A stretch of 64,000 nt of DNA, taken from positions 28,346,240 to 28,410,239 of the forward strand of contig NC_068938.1 in the NCBI RefSeq assembly GCF_016801865.2, given 5' to 3'. The translations under genes and the position numbers were made by a program. Positions 1 to 11,183 of this stretch are shown here, one piece after another; position 1 is the stretch's first letter, and every line of letters starts with the position of its first letter. The notes under the pieces were generated by a model, which worked only from the letters and a program-made list of their open reading frames with translations, searched no databases and had not been told where the DNA came from. The DNA comes from Culex pipiens pallens (Eukaryota > Arthropoda > Insecta > Diptera > Culicidae).

Positions 1-560
1 CCATATTGCCACAACTCGTATGTTTCTGTAAATGTCCCCCCACGCCCCGAGGGAACCTTCTTTGAGGGCACCGGCCACTCCAGGTTGTGGCCACTACTGT
101 CGAAATGGCCATTACTATGTTCAGTATCAAAAATTTTGATACCCATATTGCCACAACTCGTATGTTTCTGTAAATGTCCCCCCAGGCCCCGAGGGAACCT
201 TCTTTGAGGGCACCGGCCACTCCAGGTTGTGGCCACTACTGTCGAAATGGCCATTATTATGTTCAGTATAAAAAACCATGAATTTTGATACCCATATTGC
301 CACAACTCGTATGTTTCTGTAAATGTCCCCCCACGCCCCGAGGGAACCTTCTTTGAGGGCACCGGCCACTCCAGGTTGTGGCCTCTACTGTCAAAATGGC
401 CATTATTATGTTCAGTATCAAAAACCATGAATTTTGATACCCATATTGCCACAACTTGTATGTTTCTGTAAATGTCCCCCCAGGCCCCGGGGGAACCTTC
501 TTTGAGGCCACCGGCCACTCCTGTTTTTGGCCACCACTGTCGAATTGGCCATTTTTCATG
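1..560. repeat. 148-bp tandem repeat array (partial)
   Basis: About 3.7 head-to-tail copies with a period near 147-148 bp: the phrase CCATATTGCCACAACT recurs at about 1, 145, 292 and 440. The array is cut by the window start and decays after about 550. Each unit carries an inverted CCGGCCACTCC / GGTTGTGGCC core. The order of motifs resembles the 150-bp repeats at 14.05-15.12 kb, so both may belong to one diverged satellite or mobile family. Open frames across it are by-products of the repeat. Confidence 0.9.
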
Positions 561-865
561 AGAACCGCCGCATCATAGCGACTTCCACGCCGTCCGCTTC
601 GCTCGAATTTCCTCCTTCTGCTGCCGGTGGTTCTTCCTTCTGGTTGCTGGTCCTCTTCTTCTATTGGCCGCTGCTGCTGCTGCTCCGCGCCGGCCCGACG
701 TGCACAGTTCGAGTGCTCGTTCCAAAGTGACTTGCTTTTGCGAAATTTTCTGGTTAAATAGCGGCACAGCCGGAGAACGGTACAAAAGGGGCGCGGCCTC
801 GAATGCATACGCTCGCTCTGATTGGTCATCTGTCCGATTTGTACTGAAAAATTACTCATTTTGAT
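500..865 (-). promoter_or_regulatory. GC-rich patch, possible minus-strand promoter
   Basis: A CpG-rich block stands out from AT-rich surroundings. On the minus strand it reads a CCAATCAG box (about 820-827), a GC-rich stretch, then a TATA-like CTATTTAACC (about 752-761), in the usual order and spacing for a promoter firing leftward. A minus-strand open frame crosses the block but ends in the tandem repeat and matches nothing I recognise. Promoter is an inference. Confidence 0.25.
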
Positions 866-2220
866 TGCATGTTTTAAGTGCTTTAACTATGTTTAGTCAG
901 ACTATCTATGTAGTTAAACAATAGCTGAAGTCTTCCTCTTTCGATTGGTGGTCCAACCATCTGTATTGATTCACAGGGAAAAAAGATATAAGCGTTCAAA
1001 ATGTCCCCTTTTTTAACGCTTAAAAGTGACGCTTTGGATCGAATTTCTGAACTGGCCCCCCAATATAGTAAGTAAAGACATAGTCCTATGTCAATAGAAG
1101 TTAAATCAACTGAAAACAATATAAAATGCATTTTTCTGCATTGATAATCATATTTAGCATGTTTGGGCTGGATTTAAAATATTTTGAATTTTTATGAAAA
1201 AGATTTGCAACGGCCTGAATGCATTAAAAACTTGATATTGATGGATTAAATCAATCTAAGGATGATTTTAAAAAATATAGAATTATCGGAATAACGATAA
1301 TCATTATCGATATCGTTAGAAGATAATATTATCTTTCTATCGATTAACATCCGTGCAATTTACTATTTTTGGGCTCTATTTTTAGAACTATTATTGAAAG
1401 TCGTTGTTCCACGATTGAATGAAACATTCTAGTTCCATAAGGTAAAAAAGGGCGCCAGTTCTTAAATTTTTAATCAATTTTAAAACTCTATAGATTGTTT
1501 ACTATCAACCAATTTATCATCTATAACACACAGATTTTTTTAAAATGTCAGTATTAGAAGTATTTCGAGTCGGGGTCTAACTATTTTGGAGTTGAATAAA
1601 TATTTTATCTTGTTATCTGTTTAATTTTCAAACTGTCAAAACATGTATACTCCTTGTTAATGTATTCAAATTAATTAACTTCAAAGCATAATTTTTTTCA
1701 ACAATTTATACAGCTAATTCGAATGATAGTCGTTAATTTAAATTCTTCATAAAGATTTTTGTAGTAAAATCAGAAAATCATCTTTTATTTTATCTATTTA
1801 CATATTTACTATTATGGAGAACAATGAACAACATTTTTCTGTTTCTTATACTTAAAATGCCTTTTAGCTCAGGGTCAAGACGGCAAAATTTTGAAATATC
1901 TTGAACGCGTTTATCTGTTTGGTGAATGATTAAAGGAATGATCAACCATGGGCACTGTTTTAAGAAGCTCAGGCTTTATGAAAGACATGAAGATTTCTAG
2001 GCTCTATTTCAAATAAATCCATTAAAGAAGAATTATGTCAATGCATTTAATTTGCTCGAGAGAAATTAAGAGAGAACTGATGTACTTAAGCGTTAGAATG
2101 TTATTTTATTGCCAATTTTGAACACTTTTATTATTACCATGATTTTTTGGCCAATCAAAGAGTCCTATTTTTGCCTGTTTTTCACTTTAATACCTTCACT
2201 GGATTTAAATAAAATTTACT
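866..2220. other. AT-rich interval, nothing recognised
   Basis: No open frame with coding character, no splice-bounded exon and no inverted repeat with clear ends was seen. Short simple-sequence tracts only. Confidence 0.5.
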
Positions 2221-2224
2221 AGAT

Positions 2225-3576
2225 GGGTAATTCTCTACCAACTCACACGAAATCGGGAAAAGTTGCCCCGACCCCTCTTCGATTTGCGTGAAACTTTGTC
2301 CTAAGGGGTAACTTTTGTCCCTGATCACGAATCCGAGGTCCATTTTTTGATATCTCGTGACGGAGGGGCGGTACGACCCCTTCCATTTTTGCACATGCGA
2401 AAAAAGAGGTGTTTTTCAATAATTTGCAGCCTGAAACGGTGATGAGATAGAAATTTGGTGTCAAAGGGACTTTTATGTAAAATTAGACGCCCGATTTGAT
2501 GGCGTACTCAGAATTCCGAAAAAACGTATTTTTCATCGAAAAAAACACTAAAAAAGTTTTAAAAATTCTCCCATTTTCCGTTACTCGACTGTAAAAAATT
2601 TTGGAACATGTCATTTTATGGGAAATTTAATGTACTTTTCGAATCTACATTGTCCCAGAAGGGTCATTTTTTCATTTAGAACAAAATTTTTCATTTTAAA
2701 ATTTTCTTGTTTTTTCTAACTTTGCAGGGTTATTTTTTAGAGTGTAACAATGTTCTACAAAGTTGTAGAACAGACAATTACAAAAATTTTGATATATAGA
2801 CATAAGGGGTTTGCTTATAAACATCACAAGTTATCGCGATTTTACGAAAAAAAGTTTTGAAAAAGTTACTTTTTGCGTTTCTCTTTGTTTCGTCGTCCGT
2901 GTCTGTCGCGGGTGACCATGAACGGCCATGATCGATGACGACCAACTTTTTTGAAACTTTTTTTCGTAAAATCGTGATAACTTGTGATGTTTATAAGCAA
3001 ACCCCTTATGTATATATATCAAAATTTTTGTAATTGTCTGCTCTACAACTTTGTAGAACACTGTTACACTCTAAAAAATAACCCTGCAAAGTTAGAAAAA
3101 ACACGAAATTTTAAAATGAAAAATTTTGTTCTAAATGAAAAAATGACCCTTCTGGGACAATGTAGATTCGAAAAGTACATTAAATTTCCCATAAAATGAC
3201 ATGTTCCAAAATTTTTTACAGTCGAGTAACGGAAAATGGGAGAATTTTTAACACTTTTTTAGTGTTTTTTTCGATGAAAAGTACGTTTTTTCGGAATTCT
3301 GAGTACGCCATCAAATCGGGCGTCTAATTTTACATAAAAGTCCCTTTGACACCAAATTTCTATCTCATCACCGTTTCAGGCTGCAAATTATTGAAAAACA
3401 CCTCTTTTTTCGCATGTGCAAAAATGGAAGGGGTCGTACCGCCCCTCCGTCACGAGATATCAAAAAATGGACCTCGGATTCGTGATCAGGGACAAAAGTT
3501 ACCCCTTAGGACAAAGTTTCACGCAAATCGAAGAGGGGTCGGGGCAACTGCTGTGTGAGTTGGCGGAGAATTACCC
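2225..3576. mobile_element. Fold-back element FB-B, 1352 bp, TSD AGAT
   Basis: Two arms of roughly 640-650 bp are near-perfect inverted copies, separated by an unpaired loop at about 2875-2940. Termini are GGGTAATTCTC and its complement, flanked by a 4-bp direct repeat AGAT (2221-2224 and 3577-3580). The right arm lacks a short stretch near the end (after GTTGCCCC) that the left arm keeps. Mirror-image open frames in the two arms are artefacts of the palindrome. No transposase is encoded. A partial relative lies at 63384-63606. Confidence 0.93.
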
Positions 3577-3580
3577 AGAT

Positions 3581-3990
3581 AGTTTGGAGGTTTTTCACAG
3601 TTTTCGAGGTAAAGGTGAAAAAAGAGTAACTATATTTGCAAACATCTTGAGTCAAATTATTCAAGTATAGAATCTGCAAGCAACTAGACATATTTTGCCA
3701 AAATAAATCTACGAATAGCATTGAACGCCGTTTAGCACCTTTACTAAGGTCACCAATGTATCACATTTTAGCTCTGATTCAACCAGACTGAAACTAAGAA
3801 TGAAATGTTGAGTGTTGAACTTACCTAGCAATTGCCATCCTCAACAACTTTGTACTTTATCTGATTTTCCAGCAACTCACTCGCAGCAATATCTTCAAAG
3901 TCTTCAATTATTAAATTATTTTTTCCTCAGCGATCAGAATCTGCAATTCAGAGGTGATTTTTCATTAGTATCGTCCAACACCATTAACAA
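3581..3990. other. Interval without recognised features
   Basis: AT-rich flank of the fold-back element. A 109-codon plus-strand frame (3812-4141) runs through it, but its composition is low-complexity and I recognise no family, so I do not call it a gene. Confidence 0.4.
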
Positions 3991-4320
3991 AATATCACAA
4001 AAACACAAACACAAAAAAACACCTAAGCTCAATACTGACTTTTCGCGTGCAGAAGAAGCCGATCTTGCCTGTCGAAGCACTCGCCAAAGAATGAAGTCCA
4101 GTGCGTCGTCTCTGGAGATGAAAAAGCTGCCACCACCGTGATATGCAAACGAATTATAACGAATAACAGAAGGAAAAAAAAGCAGCTCCTCTCCACTTGT
4201 CTCTTGTTAGGCGAAGCCGGCCGCGGGTTAATTCACTCACATCACCTTAACGGTCGCCGCACGTGGCGTTGAGCGTAATACGCGGTAGCAATTATGGGTA
4301 ACCACACCTCACCTGCTTTT
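3991..4320 (-). promoter_or_regulatory. GC-rich patch, possible leftward promoter
   Basis: A CpG-containing island (GCCGGCCGCGG, GGTCGCCGCACGTGGCG) rises from AT-rich DNA. On the minus strand an initiator-like TCAGTATT lies downstream of it. No coding exon follows that I can identify. Weak inference. Confidence 0.18.
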
Positions 4321-5674
4321 GCAGTGTTTTTGAACAGTGAAAAATTTGCGGTTAAAATTTCAACTGAAAAAATTGGCACACATTTTGGTGAAAAAGTTTG
4401 TTGAAACATTTATAATTATAACTAACAAAAAGTCCGATTTATTTTTCACTGTGCATTGAGCTAAGTACAAGAAATGAAGACCTTGACTGTTTCATGTCTT
4501 TATTTTTGGGGGAGGGCGGGCAATGTTAATGCTGTCGAGTCACTTCAATTCATTAGATTGGTTAGCACTAGCCGTCAAGCTTTTTTTTGTTCTTAATTTT
4601 AAATTTGGCCGTTTAGCGCTTGCGTAATGACGAATGAAGCTTTTTTTTGTTGTTGATTGCTGGCCGTTGTGCATGATCCGGAATTGGATCCTTCGAGAGA
4701 GTATGACCGAGCGTTGTGTGATCGGCAAGATTTGCTTAGCAAACAGTTTATGGGTTCCGGAATATTTTTTTTTAGCGTACAAATGGTGAAACTGACGGCA
4801 TGATAGAAGTTCTTCTGGAACGGTGTCGAATTGTTAACACGGAGAGAAAAAGGTCAATGTAATGGTTGTTTTACTTTCAAACGACTAAAAAAGTATGTTT
4901 TATTCTACACCATATTAATTATAAAAGAAAGAAATCATGGATGGCCCATAACATTTCTCCATTTTTGAACTTGAATTTGAAATATTTAAAAATATTGTGA
5001 ACAGTGAAGTTTGGACTAATACCAACAAAAATATCGTTTTTCTGAAACAAAAAAATATCCAGGCAACTGGTCTGGTCCCACCGTTATCATATCGTGAAGT
5101 AACAATTATTAAAACAATGAAACTTTAGTTTTTCTACTTAACTAATTTAATTGTAATCGATGAATCTAATTATTTTGTAAATAAATGTGATTTGTTAGGG
5201 GCCATAAACTTTGAAAAATATATGCAACGGCCTTATCCACATTAAAAAAAAAATTCGGGTTCTCAGCCAGGTGACGGAGAGAAAAAATCCGGCGACCAAT
5301 AGATCGTAAGCTCGTTTTGCGATCAGATTAATCAAACACATTTTTATAATGTAAAATTTGTCATCGTTCCCAGATGAAATATCATTTTATACTGTGTAGA
5401 GTTTTAGGAGAGCTAAGCAAAAATAAATTCACTTTTCAAGAAATGTTTTTATTTTTTAAACATTTATTCAAAAAATTTAAATTCTTATAAAAAATATTTT
5501 TAATTTTTAAGTATTTGCCCCCCTTCGAACTTTCAATTTCCGTCCAAAAAACAAGGGATGAAAAACATATTTTTATAAAAAAAAATACTTAAAACGTAAT
5601 TTTTTAGTGCAATCACCTGAAAATAATTGTAATTGCATTCCTCTGAAATTTTAATTATTTTTAACATGTCGACT
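4321..5674. other. AT-rich interval, nothing recognised
   Basis: No supported exon or bounded repeat. Two AAGCTTTTTTTTGTT tracts at about 4578 and 4638 form a short local duplication. Confidence 0.45.
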
Positions 5675-5737
5675 TTGTCGAGCTATCTTGTCGAACCCAC
5701 CATTTCGACGTTCTGAGAAAAACGCTTTTTAATGTTT

Positions 5738-5904
5738 GGGAGCGTTCTTTTATTACGTAGCGCAGTAGGGGGGAGGGGGGTCGGAGGCCGTGTTACGCTC
5801 CATACAAAATTTTTAAAATTTGTATGGAAATTTTGTTACGAGGGGGGGGGGGGAGGGGGTCTAAAAGTCCGATTTTTCGCGTTACGTAATAAAAGAACGC
5901 TCCC
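5738..5904. mobile_element. m3bp-type MITE, 167 bp, TSD TTT
   Basis: Termini GGGAGCGTTCTTTTATTACG and complement, with internal G homopolymer runs and a small central palindrome. Flanked by TTT on both sides. The sibling host element near 13180 has the uninterrupted sequence with a single TTT, which confirms a 3-bp duplication. PIF/Harbinger-like or the mosquito m3bp group is inferred from the TSD length. Confidence 0.9.
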
Positions 5905-6031
5905 TTTGACCTTGTTAAAACAAAAACTACAGCATGCAATGTAAACAATAACAAACACGTTTTGTTTGGCTATCCGTTCTGAGCATTGTCCCAAAGTGTA
6001 GTTGAAGTTGGTTGCCGGAGTTCCGAGTTAT

Positions 6032-6336
6032 GGCCTATCTACAATCACTTAGCTTAGAAAATTTCAATTAGCTTAGGAATTTGAATCAATGGAAATGAAG
6101 CCGAGCTTCTACAATGGAAAAGTAATCAAATTAGAAACTGACGTATGGTTTGAAAAATTTCAAAATCTACGGTAAGTTGACGTTTCAATATCAAAGGTAA
6201 ACAAGCAACTGCATAGCAACGTATATCAGCCCAGCAAAATTTCTAAGTTGATTGTGGATGACGGCCGTAAGTTGCGTACTTTCCTAAGTAACTACTTTAC
6301 TTAGATGTTTTAAGCTAAGTGATAGTAGATAGCTCA
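6032..6336. mobile_element. Short TIR element, 305 bp, TSD TTAT
   Basis: Imperfect terminal inverted repeats contain CTATCTAC(A/T)ATCACTTAGC. Flanks are TTAT at 6028-6031 and 6337-6340. The host sibling reads through with a single TTAT (near 13070, opposite strand). No coding capacity. Confidence 0.85.
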
Positions 6337-6360
6337 TTATAATTTAAAATGTTTACAGTA

Positions 6361-6748
6361 CACAGAAAAAAAAAATGAATTTTGGAATGTTGAAAATTAG
6401 GTAAGTTGAATATTACCTCTTTTTTGAGTAATATTACATAAAAAATGTGTAAAAATGTAAATCTGATGAATATTCATCAAAAACTGATGAAAATTCATTA
6501 TTTTCTGGGGTAAATTAATCTTTTTTTTACACTAAATCTGTCACCATTTCCTGATAAGGGACCATCCATAAACCACGTGGACACTTTTTTGGGATTTTCA
6601 CCCCCCCCCCTTTCGTGGACAATTGTCCATACAAAAAAAATCTTTTTTGTTTGGAGCGTGGAAAATCGCCTAACCCCCCCGCCCCCCCCCTTAAGTAACC
6701 ATGTGGTTTATGGATGGTCCCTAAATATTACCATCATTTTTTTCTGTG
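6361..6748. mobile_element. CACAGAAAAA-type MITE, TA target
   Basis: Termini CACAGAAAAA and TTTTTTTCTGTG, with body motifs AATATTACC and GATGAATATTCATCA. It sits at a host TA (right copy now TG) that is uninterrupted in the sibling host element. It carries a nested m3bp MITE at 6558-6721. Tc1/mariner-type mobilisation is inferred from the TA target. Confidence 0.85.
6558..6721. mobile_element. m3bp-type MITE, 164 bp, TSD TAA
   Basis: Termini GGGACCATCCATAAACCACG and near-complement, long C runs on one strand, and a central GTCCATACAAAAA palindrome. Flanked by TAA (6555-6557, 6722-6724). The related element ending at 7491 shows the uninterrupted CCTGATGAATATTACC. Near-identical in design to 43925-44090. 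Confidence 0.92.
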
Positions 6749-7039
6749 TGGTCGGGCATGTACGTGTGTCAAACGCGTTCAAGCTAAAATACCCTGGGCC
6801 ATTCATGATAGCACGACAAGATGAAACTTACTAAACTATTTGCATCGACCTAATTTCAAAAGCGAAATTTAATTTGGAAGAGAAATAAACTATTTGGACA
6901 AAATGCACTGATTTCAAGTTTAGGATACTTGAGCGTTAATCTCAAGTAAAATGAATATTGTTGATTTGTTATACGCCCATCTATGATTTTTTTCCATTTT
7001 TTTTTTAATTTATAGAATTTGATATTGTACAAAAAGTTT

Positions 7040-7491
7040 ACATAAAAGTTAAATTTTTGAAGGTTGAAAATTTGGTTGTTTGAATATTACCTTCTTTTTG
7101 GGTAACATTACATAAAAAAATGTGTAAAAAAGTGAACCTGATAAACCTGATATTCATCAGAAACTGATGAATATTCATCAAGTTCTGTAAAATTATTCTT
7201 TTTTTTTTGACACAAAATCTGTCACCATTTCCTGATGAATATTACCATCATTTTTTTCTGAATACACAGAAAAAAAGTTTTATTTTGAAATGTTGAAAAT
7301 TTGGTTATTATATTGGTGAATATTACCTCTTTTTTGAGTAATATTACAAAAAAATGAATAAAAATGTAAACCTAATGAATATTCATCAAAAATGATGAAA
7401 ATTCATAATTTTCTGAGGTAAAATTAATCTTTTTTTTTTACACAAAATCGGCGATCATTTCCTGATGAATATTACCATCATTTTTTTCTGT
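7040..7491. mobile_element. Two further CACAGAAAAA-type MITE copies
   Basis: A left-truncated copy (about 7040-7260) abuts a more complete copy (about 7265-7491). Both repeat the order GTTGAAAATTTGG, AATATTACCTTCTTTTT, GATGAATATTCATCA and CCATCATTTTTTTCTG seen at 6361-6748. Confidence 0.8.
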
Positions 7492-9616
7492 ATAGGCATA
7501 ACTTTTCAACTGAAAATAGCTATCGGTCTAATGTTGAATTATTTTTTTTACAAAACAGACATTTTGACAATTTTCTTTAACAAATGGTGTAATATAGTTT
7601 TAGAAGAAACATTTCTTCAGATGCTCGAGAAGGCTACAACCGGCACATGCTGATTAACTTTGGTGCAAATATTGGATGTACAAATAATTCTTAAGCAATG
7701 ATTAATTACACGTGGGAGCTCAAGTTAAATATCAAAAATTGAGCACATAAAACTTATAAGTCTATTAGCAATTTCGAAGGTTATTTGTAACAGTTTTCCT
7801 TCCCCAGCTCTATTTGTTCTCCCGTGTACCAGTTAACTCGGATACCGTTTGAATTAGTCAGCTGTTAAAAGGTACTCCATATAAATTACTGCACTTATGT
7901 TGTTGCCAAAACAATTCAATAAATGAAATGATATGAAAAATGAAAACTTACATACAATTCAACTTTGAATCATGAAATAAAATGAGGAAACACTTCACCC
8001 ATTTTCAAAGAGTCTATATTCATTTCACGCAAAATATTTTAAATTATCATAAAAATTATGTTAGTGTTCATCATGTGAAAAATAATTAAATCAAGAAATT
8101 TTGGATAAAATCACTATTTATTTTAGGAAATTGGGCAAATCTTTGCTTATATTGAACAAAAACCTATATTTTGTTTATGGAACTTGTTCAGAAAACTGTT
8201 CTCTACAGTGCAATTGATTCTAAAATGTTTTAAAATGTAATGGTGCAATATGACAGAGGATTTAAAAATATAATTTTGGGAGCCTGTTGGGTAATAAAAA
8301 AGCTTTTTAATGGAATACTCTATGTTAAGCACTTTTAATGCTCAAATTTGTTTTTTATAACAAATTGTACAAAAAAAATATTTATTTTTTTATTTTCTAC
8401 CATGGATTTCGGGGTAATTTGGCTAGTAAACTTTTTAGTGGATGTCAAATATTGGTCAAATTGGAGTCGCCCAAAGCCTATTCTTAAGAAATTTTATGAA
8501 TGCCCCGATTTTCAGCGACTTTTCTGAAGAAATGTCCCATAAAATCGAAAAAAGGTTGCTCTAAATTCCCCTCGATGAATTATTTCGGGATACCTCGCAA
8601 AATGTCGAGAAAGAGCCCTTCTTTCATGGTGCCAAATATCAGACATACTAATTTTTTATCATTTTTATTCTACAAAACACACCGGGCCTAATGTACACAC
8701 CCGCTGACGTGAGCAGAGTACACATTTTGTTAAAAACTCACATAGTACCTTTTACATTGTTTTGTTTTTGAATTTAGTCTAATTAATAAAAGCTATGTTT
8801 TTTATTGTCAAGTTGTAGCTATTAATAAATCATTGTTTTTTTATTTGCGCCAAATTTCTTTTCTTGGACAAACATAACAAAAATTGAACTATACAGATTG
8901 AAACTTTTTGCCGAAAATTCTAGAGTGTTGCATCATTGCATTCAATAACAACAAAAATTACTCCAGTTGGACACATATTTTGTTTGGTGCCATGATTTTC
9001 ATTAGAACAGGTGTTTATTAGTTAGTCAAACAATATTCTTTAAAAATATTTGGTTTACTCAATGTGTTTTGCTTGAAATTTCTAGAAAAACATCGTAATC
9101 CGTTTACGCTTATGATTGAATTTGTGTTTGTTTATATGTTAGAATAATATTTCAATTTATTGTCTATGTTGAATATTCTACCAAAACAAAACAAATATTT
9201 AATGATTATGTCCTAAAAGATTTCATTCATTCAAACACCACTTGTTTTTCAATTATTATTCTAAATGAATCATTTAAATAAAACGTTTCTTATTAAAAAG
9301 ACTCAGTTTTTTTCCATAAGAAGACATAGTAAAAAAATACATTCGAAGTTATTGTGAATAGCAGACTTTAGTTGAGTATTTAAAAATAACACTACTGTCA
9401 ACTGGGGCAAATTGCGACTACAGTCTGAATCCAATGCAGTAATTTCGCTGATCTACATCTCTTCTTGCTGAAACTACTCAAAAATTTCATAACAGTGTGC
9501 AAAAATATGGTTAAAACGGCTGTCCGTTCGTCGTCTCAGATGACGGTAGAACTTTCAATGTTAGCTTATAATTGTAAATAGCAATCATGCATGAAATTCA
9601 AGGACGATTCAAGGAC
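7492..9616. other. AT-rich interval, nothing recognised
   Basis: Only short frames without coding character. No tRNA, rRNA or bounded repeat was found. The stretch 8490-8690 is slightly less AT-rich but unidentifiable. Confidence 0.45.
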
Positions 9617-9624
9617 GACTAGGA

Positions 9625-9706
9625 CAGCGATTCTAAACGGGGGTACCGGGCCTACTTGATTTACATGGCAGGGGGTACCGGCTTAGAAGAAGGTTGAGAA
9701 TCGCTG
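9625..9706. mobile_element. Tiny hAT-type MITE, 82 bp, 8-bp TSD
   Basis: Termini CAGCGATTCTAAAC and, on the other strand, CAGCGATTCTCAAC. Flanked by perfect 8-bp duplications GACTAGGA (9617-9624, 9707-9714). An 8-bp TSD and a CAG-start terminus are typical of hAT elements. Two GGGGGTACCGG motifs lie inside. Confidence 0.93.
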
Positions 9707-9975
9707 GACTAGGATATGTAGAACATTAAAAAGCATGAAATTTATTATTCTGTGATTAATGCAGCTATTTGATTTATTTAATTATAGAATGCAGTTTTAG
9801 TAAAATGTAGAATGGAACACTTTTAGCAACCAACAATTGTTAGTGCGTTCTCAATTTATGGGGAAGCCAATCTAAAAGATCCTGAAAATCACGAGTAAAA
9901 ACGTTCGAATTGCCCGTGATCCCGGAGACACTTTAGTTTGTGCAACCCCATATATGAATAGAGATGGTGCATTAA

Positions 9976-10152
9976 AGTGGTTCAAATTTGACTATTCGCC
10001 GCCAATTACAGGGCTTAATTGTAATTGTTCTGAGGCTAGATTCAGAATATGAGCTCAATTGGACGACAACGCCAGCATTACAAGCCAATTATATGTGTTG
10101 GAAAAGTCATTTAAAGATCAGTACACCCAAATGAATTCAAATTTGAACCACT
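9976..10152. mobile_element. Short element with 16-bp perfect TIRs
   Basis: AGTGGTTCAAATTTGA at 9976-9991 is perfectly complementary to 10137-10152. Flanking ATTAA on each side suggests a TTAA-like target, but the right side has two extra bases, so the TSD is uncertain. Confidence 0.65.
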
Positions 10153-11130
10153 CTATTAAGCATACACATAAATATAAAACCCAAAATAAAATATACCTGA
10201 TAATCTTCAACATTTGTTCAAAAGTGTCCGACGAGCCGATCTGCACAAACTTCCGGAAACTTCCACTTTCCCCACCAACTTATTATTTTCGTAGATTTTT
10301 CCAGGTCACAGTTGGTTATTTCACTTTATTATTTTTCGCTAATAGCTCGAATAAATCAATCACAGCCCAGGTGTTCAAATCGATCTGCACGCTTGCACTG
10401 TATGTTAGTCGCTCGGTTCGCGTCCTAAATTGGAACAAAAAAGCTTCCAAATTATGTTCGTAACACCACCACAAAAGACGCTCGGAGCACGAGTTTCGCG
10501 AACGTTACACGTAACACCAACTGATGAATGAATGACTGACCGGTGTGATGGTTGATGTTCGACCTGTTCGTTTGACTGCTCGGTGGCAAATGATGATCTG
10601 CATCGGCAGATTGGATTTTCGGCTTCGGTGCCGATGGTGATTGCTTACCGTCTGGTAAGATGATCTTCACCTCTTCTTCAACCGGGGGGGAAACCCAAAT
10701 GAGAGTGGGCCTCAGCATTAATTTCCTATCGCACAAAAGGAAAGACCGTGGCGGAAAGAAAGCATCAAAGTGGGGTTATGTTACACTCTTGGGGTGGGCA
10801 ACTGTTGGGGTAGGTTAATGTTGAAAGCATTTAAAAATAACTTATACATACAGAGTAAGCTTTAAACAAAATTTAAAATAAATAAATTCAAACTTGGTTT
10901 GATGTACCACGAAGAGTAGACGTGTTAATTGAAAGGAATAAAGAGTCAGATTTCTTACAGATAACATTACATCTCTACTTCCTTCCCGTATCAATATCAT
11001 GTTAAATACATGTTTCCTTAGCATAAGATGATGTAATTGATGGAAGACATCACCAACTTTCAAGCATTTTTTCAGTACCTTTTCATACAGCTGTTCATAG
11101 CTGTTGACTCAACAGTGTTGATAAATATTT
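10153..11130. other. Downstream flank of the lipocalin gene
   Basis: 10230-10740 is moderately GC-rich and contains a minus-strand open frame (10736-10452) rich in Pro, Ser and His. I found no acceptor/donor pair that bounds it convincingly and no recognisable domain. The rest is AT-rich. Confidence 0.35.
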
Positions 11131-11136
11131 TTTATT
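11131..11136 (-). terminator. Poly(A) signal of the lipocalin gene
   Basis: AATAAA on the minus strand, about 48 bp beyond the stop codon at 11184. Confidence 0.7.
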
Positions 11137-11183
11137 TCATGAAAATTCACATTATTTCAACCACCTTGATTCAAAAAAAATCT

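Larger units (their letters stand above)
5675..6835. mobile_element. CTATCTTGT-family MITE, broken by three nested insertions
   Basis: The segments 5675-5737, 5905-6031, 6337-6360 and 6749-6835 read, in order, as the reverse complement of the right part of the intact element at 12753-13249. Shared stretches include GCTATCTTGTCG, CAATAACAAACACGTTTTG and GGTCGGGCATGTA. The missing intervals are exactly the three inserted elements listed separately (5738-5904, 6032-6336, 6361-6748). Confidence 0.8.

Noticed and set aside
263..859. 198-codon minus-strand protein
   Set aside because: Crosses the tandem repeat and a GC-rich patch. No domain, and composition follows the DNA rather than codon structure.
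10452..10736. 94-codon minus-strand exon
   Set aside because: No AG/GT pair in a sensible position and no family resemblance. Left as unassigned.
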